This document shows, in pieces, positions 43,884-52,281 of a stretch of DNA of 57,392 nucleotides (the first letter of the stretch is position 1; every line of letters begins with the position of its first letter). A model generated the notes under the pieces. That model saw nothing but the letters and a program-made list of their open reading frames with translations. It was not told the DNA's origin and made no database searches. Made by a program: the position numbers and the translations under genes. Source of the DNA: Planctomycetota bacterium. Lineage in GTDB: Bacteria > Planctomycetota > Planctomycetia > Pirellulales > Pirellulaceae. The stretch spans positions 1 through 57,392 of the forward strand of contig JAJRVM010000291.1 of the NCBI GenBank assembly GCA_024277285.1. Reading direction: 5' to 3'.

Positions 43884-44975
43884 ATGTTGATTGGTATGGT
43901 GAATCGTGCCGCTGCGAGCTCGATGGCATTCGAGGATGAGCTGCTTCGGTGCTGCGCCCGTGTATCGCCGAGCGACGAAATTTTGGCCCGTATCGGGGAG
44001 TTAGTCCGGCGGCCGCTTGATTGGGAAGCGGTATTGAATCGAAGTTGGTGGCATCGGATTCGGCCGCTAACGTACCGGCAACTACGGGCTCAACCGGACG
44101 GACTGGTGCCCGCCCCAGTATTGTTAGAGCTGGCTCAGCACACAAGCGAGCTTGCGATCCGAAGCCGCCGCTTATCCAAGGCGTTGGCGGACGTCGCGAG
44201 GATGTTCGACGACGCCGGACTCCGCGCTCTGATCTTCAAGGGTCCGTCACTGGCAGAAGACGCGTACGGGGACGTGGCACTGCGCGAGTGTGGTGACTTG
44301 GACCTGTTAGTGTATCCGGACGACTTCACGGACGTCGAGCAGATGCTTCGGACCCAGGGGTTCACATCGTTGTGGGACCGTGAGAAAGCGAATCGTCAGG
44401 TTTTCGCTTGTGAGTTTGAACGGCATGACGCGGCGCTCGACGTCCATTGGCATCTCGCACCGGAATGGCTAAACTACCACGTCGATTTCGATGCGTTGTG
44501 GGGTGGAGGTCGTGCGTTGCTGCCCGGCGGAACACACTTCCACAAGTTATGCCCCGAAGACTTGTTATCGGTGTTGTGTATTCATGGCACGAAGCATTGG
44601 TGGGAGCGTCTTCGATGGATTTGCGACGTTGCCGAACTTGCCAATAGCGGGCTCATTACGGATTGGGACCGAGTCGAGTTGACGGCGAAGACAGCCAATT
44701 GTTTACGGTCTGTCCATTTGGGTCTTTGGCTGGCCAAGAGTTTGCTCTCGGCCGATCTCCCGGGCGATGTTACTGGACCGCTTGATCAAGATTCGCGAGT
44801 CTGTCGACTCGGAAACCAAGTTCAGATGTGGCTCGGCGACGCCGAGAAATGCGACGAAACCAGAAAGTTACGGCAGCGTTTCAGATTCCGCATGGGAGTC
44901 TGCGAGCGGATGCGAGACCGCATTCCGCAGATCGTCCATTACCTGTTTGCTCGCCCTTCTGGCCAAGACGAATAA
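43884..44975 (+). CDS. Nucleotidyltransferase-family protein (NTP_transf_5-like)
   Basis: A 363-residue protein. A nucleotidyltransferase core contains ALIFKGPSLAEDAYGDVALR and the acidic motif ECGDLDLLVYPDD, then DVHWHLAPEW. This uncharacterised family is repeatedly found with HPr-kinase-like proteins and PqqD in polysaccharide/exosortase and lasso-type loci. It may modify a peptide or sugar by nucleotide transfer (inference). Alternative starts exist at 43896 and 43923. Confidence 0.82.
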   Translation: MLIGMVNRAAASSMAFEDELLRCCARVSPSDEILARIGELVRRPLDWEAVLNRSWWHRIRPLTYRQLRAQPDGLVPAPVLLELAQHTSELAIRSRRLSKALADVARMFDDAGLRALIFKGPSLAEDAYGDVALRECGDLDLLVYPDDFTDVEQMLRTQGFTSLWDREKANRQVFACEFERHDAALDVHWHLAPEWLNYHVDFDALWGGGRALLPGGTHFHKLCPEDLLSVLCIHGTKHWWERLRWICDVAELANSGLITDWDRVELTAKTANCLRSVHLGLWLAKSLLSADLPGDVTGPLDQDSRVCRLGNQVQMWLGDAEKCDETRKLRQRFRFRMGVCERMRDRIPQIVHYLFARPSGQDE

Positions 44976-45035
44976 GGCCGTCGGCGAGCAGCCCTTTGAC
45001 CGCATGTCGCGGGAAGAGAAGTGACCTGAAGAGCA

Positions 45036-46802
45036 ATGGGACGGTCGATTTATCATCTCATCGTGACACTGTTTCAGTGGAAGAAGCTACTCCTTCTTCG
45101 CTTCGTCGCAACGTCGGTTGGTCGTGCACTGACGACGATGGCGGTGATCTTCTTTATTCGCGAGTTTCTGGCGGGTGCGGTTGAGGAACCGACCGGCTTC
45201 ACCAAGATCATTGCGGACTCGCTCGGAGAATCGGCGATTCTGTGGGTTGCGGCCGGATCGTTGTTGCTTACGTATGTCTTGGGAGCCGTCCTTTACTATG
45301 ACAACCAGATCATTGTCCAGCGTATCATCAAGGTGATCGAATTGGGCGTAATGGAACGCCTGATTCGACACTTGCTGCGATTGTCGGTGCCGTACTCGGA
45401 TCAACAGAATTACGGTGAGGTCATCCAGACGCTCCGTACCGATGTCACGCAGATGCGTAGGGTCATTCATGCGGCGGCGAACATGCTGCTCGAGGGACTG
45501 GTCGTTATCGGACTGATGACGATGGCGGCGTGGATCAGTCTGTACTTGACCGTGTGGGTCCTGCTCGTGCTGCCGGTCGCTTCGTTGCCGGTTGTCCTTA
45601 TCTCGAAGCAGTTGCGAGTGCGTTCCTTTTCCGTTCGCAAGACGGGTTACTTGCTGTTCGATATGATCCTCGAGATTCTGAAAGGGATGCGTGTAATCAA
45701 GACTTATCGCGGAGAAGAGATGCAAGTCCGCGAGAGCGTCGAGAAGGGCTCTACTTACTTTGACGAACTGATTCGGATGGTGCGATTGCAGGCGTTGGGG
45801 CGAGTGGGAATGGAATCATTGGCAGGATTGAGCGTTGTCATTGTCGTGCTGGCGGGTGGTTTTCAAGTGATTGACGGAAAGCTGAGCTGGCCGTCGCTCT
45901 TGGCCTTTGTCATGGCGGTGCGCGTCATGCACACCCCCCTTCTCTTGATTCACAAGCAATACGTCGAAATCCAAACGTGGCATGCATCGGTGGCCAGAAT
46001 CACCGACTTTCTGGCCACACAGCCGCAGATCGTCGAGCACGCTGATGCTCATTCGCTGGAGGCAACGCCGCAGATTATCTCCTGTGAGGATGTCCGCTTC
46101 GCTTACAATGAATCAGAGGTACTCAAGGGGATAACGTTTTCCGTCGCCGCCGGTGAGACCATCGGCATTGTCGGTCCGTCGGGGGCCGGCAAGTCAACAC
46201 TTCTGAATCTGATCGTCAGGCTATACGATCCCACATCCGGGTCGATCCGCTTTGATGGCCGTGACTTGAAAACGCTACGACTTGGCGACATCTACGAAAA
46301 GGTCGCCATCGTTGCCCAGGAGCCATTTCTATTTTCGGCGACGGTCCGAGAGAACATTCGTTGTGGCCGCCCTTCGGCGGCGGACGAAGAAGTCGTAGCC
46401 GCGGCGCAGGCCGCCTGCATCCACGACGAGATTTGTGCGATGCGAGAGGGTTATGAGACGGTGGTCGGCATCGGCGGCCGGGACGTTTCGCGCGGCCAGG
46501 CCCAACGAATCAACGTTGCCCGCGCCTTCTTAAAGAATGCTCCCATCTTGCTGCTTGATGAAGCCACATCCAGCTTGGACTCGGTCGCCGAGGCCAACGT
46601 TCAGCAAGCGTTAGACAAGCTGCTCGAGTCGCGAACGAGCTTTGTTGTCGCCCATCGCCTATCGACACTGCGGAACGCCCACCGCTTGGTCGTGCTGCAA
46701 AACGGCACGCTTGTTGGCTTTGGACCGCATACGCATTTGCTGAAGGAATGCGGACTCTACCGCCAACTGTGGGAATCCCAACAGCTTAGAAGAACGCATT
46801 AA
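45036..46802 (+). CDS. ABC exporter with fused membrane and ATPase domains (MsbA/PglK-like)
   Basis: A 588-residue type I exporter half-transporter. Six helices occupy residues about 15-310. The ATPase then shows Walker A VGPSGAGKSTLL, the Q-loop region VAIVAQEPFLFSA, a signature VSRGQAQRI, Walker B ILLLDEATSSLDS and the switch histidine FVVAHRLST. The third signature position is Arg rather than Gly. It could export a peptide from the PqqD group or flip a lipid-linked sugar, since no Wzx was found. It follows the nucleotidyltransferase by 60 bp. Its 3' end overlaps the barrel gene by 17 bp. Confidence 0.9.
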   Translation: MGRSIYHLIVTLFQWKKLLLLRFVATSVGRALTTMAVIFFIREFLAGAVEEPTGFTKIIADSLGESAILWVAAGSLLLTYVLGAVLYYDNQIIVQRIIKVIELGVMERLIRHLLRLSVPYSDQQNYGEVIQTLRTDVTQMRRVIHAAANMLLEGLVVIGLMTMAAWISLYLTVWVLLVLPVASLPVVLISKQLRVRSFSVRKTGYLLFDMILEILKGMRVIKTYRGEEMQVRESVEKGSTYFDELIRMVRLQALGRVGMESLAGLSVVIVVLAGGFQVIDGKLSWPSLLAFVMAVRVMHTPLLLIHKQYVEIQTWHASVARITDFLATQPQIVEHADAHSLEATPQIISCEDVRFAYNESEVLKGITFSVAAGETIGIVGPSGAGKSTLLNLIVRLYDPTSGSIRFDGRDLKTLRLGDIYEKVAIVAQEPFLFSATVRENIRCGRPSAADEEVVAAAQAACIHDEICAMREGYETVVGIGGRDVSRGQAQRINVARAFLKNAPILLLDEATSSLDSVAEANVQQALDKLLESRTSFVVAHRLSTLRNAHRLVVLQNGTLVGFGPHTHLLKECGLYRQLWESQQLRRTH

Positions 46803-49326
46803 TGCCGAACAGGTACATCTCGGATGTACCTCCGTCGATCAATGCGGACTTGTCGTCGTAATCGAACAACTGGTATCGAAAATAGAGCGTCGACTGGCTG
46901 GCTAAATCGTAGTCGATTCCGAACGCGAGCCGAGTCGTCTCGACATTGACATCGGAATACGTCCACAAATCGGGCCATGGATTCAATTGACCGAAAGCAT
47001 TTCGGCCGCGCACAAAGTCGATCGTACTCGACAACGTCATCCGTTGCGTCCAGGCATAAGTCGTTCCCAGATTAATGACGTCGCTTTGGCCGCCGTAGTC
47101 CCACGGGAGAGTCGATGGATTCAATTTCGAGCCCAGCGTAATGTCCTGGTCGATCCAATTTGAATAGAACGCCAGTCCGCCCGAGAGCGACCATCGAACC
47201 GTCGGCGCGTACCACGCGGTGAAAACCAGATCGTAGTCGTCTTCCCGGAAATTGGCGATTTCCGAGCGATTCCAGCTGTTATTCAGGCCAAGTAGGCCGT
47301 GCAGAAACAGGCTGTGCGAAGGTGACCACGTATTTCCGAATTGAATCGAGTGGATTTGCGTTGGCAGACTTGTATTGACCGTTGTGTTCTGAGTCGGAAC
47401 AGCATAGAGAGGATTGTCGATAAACGAGACACGATACCGAACGTATGATTTCAGGGTCTGAGTCCAATTCATCGAGGCGCGCATATGGACTCGATTCGTT
47501 GTCGTGAACGAGTTATCTGCCGTCACGGCCTGCTCCTCGAAGATCGCATTCTCACGCTCTAGCTCGCGATATTCGTACCCCGAACTGAAACGCAGACGGC
47601 TGCGCAGCGACCACTCGTCATAGAAAGGCCGCCATGTGGCGTTGACGCCCGCCGTCGTTCGATCGTAGTTGATAGGAGCTCGTATGTTCGCCGCATCCTC
47701 GAAGTCCAGCAGGAACCTCGGCGACTCACCCTCCTGCACATACTTCTTTGCGTATGCTGAAACGGTCACTCCGTCAATCGACCGATCGGTCAATCGCAAA
47801 TCGAACCCGCGAAAGTCGCGATCGATGTCGCGAAATTCGTTGTGGGTCCGACCTGAGTAGAGTCGCACATAGCCGTCACGATGCTCCGGCAGAGCAAACC
47901 CGACCTTCAAACGATCGATGGCCGTGTAGTTCTCGGGGACGACGGCGTACGGCAGCTCGCCAGTGAGCCCCAGCTGATCGTAAGGCCGCGTGACAATCTG
48001 ATCGTTGGTCGTCAACGTGCGCATTGTCCGAGAATACTCCGCTGTCACGGGCCCGAACTTCGCCTCGATGACCGGCTCGATCTCAGCGGTTAACCAATCG
48101 ATTCGTTGACTCTGGCTTAGTATATGGCACGCCTGGCCGGTGACCGGGTTTCCGTTCGTATCGGTCGCATTGGGCGCCGTGAAGCAGTGCGCCATCGCGG
48201 AGGCCTGACGTTCACCCTGCTTTCGCATCCCCCAAACATTGAGACGCCATTTCATGTGATCGGTCAATCGACCGCTGAAGCTTGTATCCAGCTCTTGAAC
48301 GCGAATGGCGAAGTCATCGCCAACCGTCAGATCTTCCTTCATGTCGCGATAATTTTCCGGCGGCCCTGGCAGCGGCCGAGCCGGCTGCCGATCGAAGTCG
48401 ACGAACTCGCTGAACGGATCGCGGTCCAGACGGCGCAGGTAGCCCTGATAGTCGAACCGGCCCGAGACGATGGGGCCATAGAACCTCACGCCTGCCTGCT
48501 GTGCGTCATTGTCGAGAACGCTTCCATAGAAGTCCCAGGTCCGCAGCCCGTCCGTGTGCAACCCTTCGAAATCCAGAAACATTGAGGATTTCAAGCTCTG
48601 GTATTCGCCAACCTTAACGGGGCTTCCCGTGTAATCGGCCGCCCAGTAGCCGACGCGAACGGCGATCAATGTGCGATTCGGCATCGGCATGCCCGAGCCC
48701 ATCAAGTCGACTGGATCCTGCAGGATGCCGTCCGGATCGAGCAGATCCCTGATCACCTCGATTTCGCCAAGGGTTACATCATTCGCCTCGTCTTCGCCGA
48801 ACCACTCCAAGTCAACAGGAATCGGTGGCGGCAACGGTTCATCCTGATCGGCTGCGACCAGACGCACGGACCGACTCGTCGCGCCGAATCGCACCGGTTC
48901 ATCGCCATCGTATTTCGCCCATCGAACGGAGCTCGCATCCCAACGGTCGACCGGTGGCGGCACTCGGACTCGCTCCGGCACCGCGTTCATCGCAAAGGGC
49001 ACGTTCATCGAAAGAGGCTTGGTCGGCACACGCGAGATCGGCGGTGGAAGCGAATGAGTCTGAAACCGGCTGACGATCATGCCGGCCGCTGGCCAACGCT
49101 GTTCCGAGAGTGGCAAGAACACATCGTGCACGTTGGCCTGGCGAAACACTTCCACTCGCACGTTCTTAGGGCGAGACGAATGCGGTGGCGTCAATGTCAC
49201 CGCCGGCTTGACGCCAACGTCCGCCCGGGCGAGCGGCTCGCCACCAACAGCGTGCTTCTCACCGCTAGCACACGCCGCCATCAGCATCGACGCGACGACG
49301 GTGAGTACGTACTTTTTTCGGTTCAT
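46786..49326 (-). CDS. Outer-membrane beta-barrel, MtrB/PioB-like
   Basis: An 846-residue protein. The signal is lipoprotein-like (SMLMAACASG), a soluble N-terminal region of about 220 residues follows, and then a long series of alternating strands rich in aromatic and polar residues (GVRFYGPIVSGRFDYQGYLRR, RLRFSSGYEYREL, LYFRYQLFDYDDKSAL) to a terminal Phe. That is the look of a large barrel porin. It follows a 14-haem cytochrome by about 65 bp, as MtrB/PioB-type sheaths follow decaheme cytochromes. A barrel with a lipobox is unusual. ATG at 49341 and TTG at 49350 are also open; 49326 gives the cleanest signal. Confidence 0.72.
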   Translation of the reverse strand: MNRKKYVLTVVASMLMAACASGEKHAVGGEPLARADVGVKPAVTLTPPHSSRPKNVRVEVFRQANVHDVFLPLSEQRWPAAGMIVSRFQTHSLPPPISRVPTKPLSMNVPFAMNAVPERVRVPPPVDRWDASSVRWAKYDGDEPVRFGATSRSVRLVAADQDEPLPPPIPVDLEWFGEDEANDVTLGEIEVIRDLLDPDGILQDPVDLMGSGMPMPNRTLIAVRVGYWAADYTGSPVKVGEYQSLKSSMFLDFEGLHTDGLRTWDFYGSVLDNDAQQAGVRFYGPIVSGRFDYQGYLRRLDRDPFSEFVDFDRQPARPLPGPPENYRDMKEDLTVGDDFAIRVQELDTSFSGRLTDHMKWRLNVWGMRKQGERQASAMAHCFTAPNATDTNGNPVTGQACHILSQSQRIDWLTAEIEPVIEAKFGPVTAEYSRTMRTLTTNDQIVTRPYDQLGLTGELPYAVVPENYTAIDRLKVGFALPEHRDGYVRLYSGRTHNEFRDIDRDFRGFDLRLTDRSIDGVTVSAYAKKYVQEGESPRFLLDFEDAANIRAPINYDRTTAGVNATWRPFYDEWSLRSRLRFSSGYEYRELERENAIFEEQAVTADNSFTTTNRVHMRASMNWTQTLKSYVRYRVSFIDNPLYAVPTQNTTVNTSLPTQIHSIQFGNTWSPSHSLFLHGLLGLNNSWNRSEIANFREDDYDLVFTAWYAPTVRWSLSGGLAFYSNWIDQDITLGSKLNPSTLPWDYGGQSDVINLGTTYAWTQRMTLSSTIDFVRGRNAFGQLNPWPDLWTYSDVNVETTRLAFGIDYDLASQSTLYFRYQLFDYDDKSALIDGGTSEMYLFGINAFF

Positions 49327-49392
49327 TGATACTGCTGGCATCCATGACAAATCGTCCGTGACGACTCGTCAAGTCGGTTGCACAGCTCCCCC

Positions 49393-50919
49393 CTACCTTA
49401 AGAATGCTCCACTACGTTGTTGCGAGGGCAGATCACTCCCATGAATCTGCTGATGACACTGCGTGCAGTCGGTGTACAAAATCGGCCGCTGCCAATCCAA
49501 AGCGTCGATGTCCGACGTGCCCATTCCGAAGTGTTCGGACGCATCTGCCCGGTGCCCCGAGTGGCAGCGCAGGCACAAGAATGTGGTCGGTTGATGCAGC
49601 AAATTGTTCGTCACTGCACCGTGAGGATTGTGGCAAATCGAGCAGTCCTCTTCGACCGGAGCGTGTTGATAAACGAAGGGTCCTTGCTTGTCTGCATGAC
49701 ACTTGTAGCACGTCAAATTGACGGTGTCCTCGTTCAAGTTTCGCTCGGCTTGCCCGTGAGGATCATGACAGTCCGAACACGTCATCTTGCCTTCGCGTAT
49801 CGGGTGATGCGACGGAAGTTGAGTTAGTGCGAAAACGTCTTGGTGGCACTTGAAACATACGCTCGGGTCATCGACGGACATCGGCAGGCGCTGCGGGCGT
49901 CGAATGGAAGTATGCGCGATGTCGACGAGCGGCCGAACGCTGGAATGAGGATGAGGGTCGTGGCAGTCGGTGCACATCACTCCGACCTGCTCGTGGATCG
50001 TCGAATGCCACGCTTGCACCGGAGACGAATTATGACACTCCAGACACAACTCCTTACGCGCCGTCGGCAACACATTGCCGTGAGGATTGTGGCAGGTCTG
50101 ACAGTTGAATCCATGCGGGCCGTTCACTTGGTGCGGGTGCGCTACGGCCTCAAGATCGTACTTTTCGCCATGGCAGTTGAAGCAGATGTAAGGTGCAACA
50201 GCTCCCAGAAAACTTGAAGTCCCTCGCAACGAAGGCAAGTCTTCGCGCCCCTTGGGTTTCCGCAGAACGCTCGCGTTATCGTCACTCGTGTCGTCGGAAC
50301 GATTGGACGCCAAACGCACCCAATCTTCGATCTGTTGAAGCAGCGTGAAATCGGGCGCCGTCGCCGAGCTGCCTTCCGCAACGTTGTAGTGATTCTTGAT
50401 GTGGCAATCCGTGCAGGCAACCCCGTGGTGAGCATGCGACGACCTGCGCCATTCCATACCAGGGGCGCAGCCGTCCTGTTCGTGGCACTGAGCACAGACC
50501 TCTGAACGCTCTGCCTTACTTAACTTCGTGAAACTACGGATCATCCCGGACACTTCGCCACGCGTCTCCAAGTGGCGGCTAGCCGGTCCGTGGCATGCCT
50601 CGCAACTCTCCTTGCGATGCACGTTGCTTTCAAACGCCTCAACATAAGTCGAGTGGCAAACTTTACAGAGAGCATCGTTGTTGACGTATTCCGCGCCCGA
50701 CACGACGGGTAGCGACACCTTGAGCAAGGGATACTCGGCGCGCAACCATGGAGACTTCGACTTGGGCCATCCCCGGTCCAGTCGCGTCTCGTCCGAGTGC
50801 GACTCGCCCGAGGTGGCGGCACGTTCCGTTGTGGTGCATGATGTCGTCACGAGGATAAGAAAACCTGCGCCGAAAAGGCAGATTCGAGCAAACCCGGTAC
50901 GGCTTGGGCTTCGGCTCAT
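49393..50919 (-). CDS. Fourteen-haem c-type cytochrome lipoprotein (MtrA/DmsE-like)
   Basis: A 508-residue protein with a signal peptide ending in a lipobox (LVTTSC, about residue 28). I count fourteen CXXCH sites: CKVCH, CEACH, CAQCH, CTDCH, CFNCH, CQTCH, CLECH, CTDCH, CFKCH, CSDCH, CYKCH, CSICH, CLRCH, CTQCH, with further histidines available as second ligands. Haem-packed cytochromes of this sort are periplasmic or porin-embedded electron wires. MtrA and its kin normally hold ten. The lipid anchor and the barrel gene directly downstream suggest an outer-membrane conduit. Acceptor unknown; no outer-surface MtrC-like gene is present here. Confidence 0.88.
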   Translation of the reverse strand: MSRSPSRTGFARICLFGAGFLILVTTSCTTTERAATSGESHSDETRLDRGWPKSKSPWLRAEYPLLKVSLPVVSGAEYVNNDALCKVCHSTYVEAFESNVHRKESCEACHGPASRHLETRGEVSGMIRSFTKLSKAERSEVCAQCHEQDGCAPGMEWRRSSHAHHGVACTDCHIKNHYNVAEGSSATAPDFTLLQQIEDWVRLASNRSDDTSDDNASVLRKPKGREDLPSLRGTSSFLGAVAPYICFNCHGEKYDLEAVAHPHQVNGPHGFNCQTCHNPHGNVLPTARKELCLECHNSSPVQAWHSTIHEQVGVMCTDCHDPHPHSSVRPLVDIAHTSIRRPQRLPMSVDDPSVCFKCHQDVFALTQLPSHHPIREGKMTCSDCHDPHGQAERNLNEDTVNLTCYKCHADKQGPFVYQHAPVEEDCSICHNPHGAVTNNLLHQPTTFLCLRCHSGHRADASEHFGMGTSDIDALDWQRPILYTDCTQCHQQIHGSDLPSQQRSGAFLR

Positions 50920-51216
50920 AGCGTGGACAGACCTCTCAGGGTGCGCGGCGGCCGAAGCCTCGTGCTCTTAAACGACAACGGTCCGATTGTGCCAATCAAA
51001 CCGGTTGTAGTAGCTTTTCGGCCAGAAGCTCGCCCTGGCTTGAACTCGTTGCCGCAGTTTGTGCCTTTATCGGTGAGCCGACTCCTATTGAATCAACAGG
51101 CCGAGCCGCTAGCGACTCGCCGATTGCAACGGCTGACATCACGTATTGGCTGGCACACGCCGACACCGCACGTCTTACGTGGGGCATGGAGTTGTAGTAT
51201 GCTGAGGTTGGGTCAT

Positions 51217-52197
51217 ATGCGCGTCAGCATTCTTGCAGGCACAGTGATGGTAGACTTTGAATATCTGTACAAGGGCCTGTGCGGGCTCGCCCGCGCTCAC
51301 CAAGCCAACAGTATGGCGGGGCATCTTGGAGCTGCCGTTGCGGCGGGATACTTCTTCGGCGAGGAACACCCGGACCTGGACGAACGGGTCGTGGCGGCCG
51401 TTCAGCACGAATTGGACCGGATCATCGGTGGCGAGGAATCGTTGTGGTTCGATCCCAAGAAGCTAGGCATTACGATCGCCCAGATGTTCGAGCCGTTTGC
51501 GGAAGAAGACTCGCAAGACGATCGAATCCAGGAGATTGCCGAAGCACTATCGGCGAACATTGACGAGTTGCGTGAGTCGGGCCACAACGTTATCTTCGCG
51601 TCCATTGCTCTGCGGGCCCTACACGATCATCGGCAATACGCCACGTCGGCGGTCATCGAGGGAATCGTCAAGTTGATTCAGAGTTTCGACAACGCGGGTC
51701 CGGGACGCGGTTACTTTGGGCTAGACCGAGGCTGGATCATCGGCGACCCTCCATCGCTTCCCCCGGATGATCTGCCTGCATACACCAATCAGCAGGACAT
51801 GGCGACTGCGGTCATTGATGCGATGATCCGACTGGCATCGACTCGCCGTCGCGGTTACGGCAGCCTGTTCCACATTATCAATCACGCCACCGCAATCACC
51901 GAGCTTTCGCGTTTCGGCTACAACGACCTGGCACAACGCGGATTGAAGACACACCATTACCATCTGCGACTATGGCGAGCCCTGCCTGATGTGTCAGACG
52001 AGCTGGGTGCGTTGGTACCGGCCGAGTATGATCCGCGCAGCGCCGATTACTGGCGACAAGGCGGTAAGTCCCAGTGGTCGGCTCACCTCACACACCGCGT
52101 GAAAACGCTCTACGGGTTCTTTAGCCTTCTGCGGTTCATCGACGATCCCACGAAACGGACACAAGCTGAAAACAGTTTTCGCTACTTGATGGCATAG
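51217..52197 (+). CDS. Unrecognised helical protein with conserved-looking histidines
   Basis: About 326 residues from ATG at 51217 (GAGG 9 nt upstream); ATG at 51247 is equally possible and the longer frame to 50923 has no support. No signal peptide. Helix-rich, with FEYLYKGLCGLARAHQANSMAGHLGAAVAAGYF at the N-terminus, and FHIINHATAITELSRFGY and THHYHLRLWRALPD later. The three histidine-rich helical segments could bind a metal or haem; the layout faintly recalls questin-oxidase-like proteins, but I would not name it. It stands divergent from the 14-haem cytochrome and upstream of the CRTAC1 gene. Confidence 0.7.
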   Translation: MRVSILAGTVMVDFEYLYKGLCGLARAHQANSMAGHLGAAVAAGYFFGEEHPDLDERVVAAVQHELDRIIGGEESLWFDPKKLGITIAQMFEPFAEEDSQDDRIQEIAEALSANIDELRESGHNVIFASIALRALHDHRQYATSAVIEGIVKLIQSFDNAGPGRGYFGLDRGWIIGDPPSLPPDDLPAYTNQQDMATAVIDAMIRLASTRRRGYGSLFHIINHATAITELSRFGYNDLAQRGLKTHHYHLRLWRALPDVSDELGALVPAEYDPRSADYWRQGGKSQWSAHLTHRVKTLYGFFSLLRFIDDPTKRTQAENSFRYLMA

Positions 52198-52214
52198 CGG
52201 TTCGTTCCCAGTTT

Positions 52215-52259
52215 CCCAACCCGCTGTTCCTCAACCCGCTGTTCCTCAACCCGCTGTTC
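52215..52259. repeat. 15-bp tandem triplication
   Basis: Three head-to-tail units, cccaacccgctgttc then two copies of ctcaacccgctgttc, in the short gap between the unrecognised gene and the CRTAC1-type gene. Confidence 0.85.
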
Positions 52260-52281
52260 CCCGTCGCTTGGTTCTTCAGCC

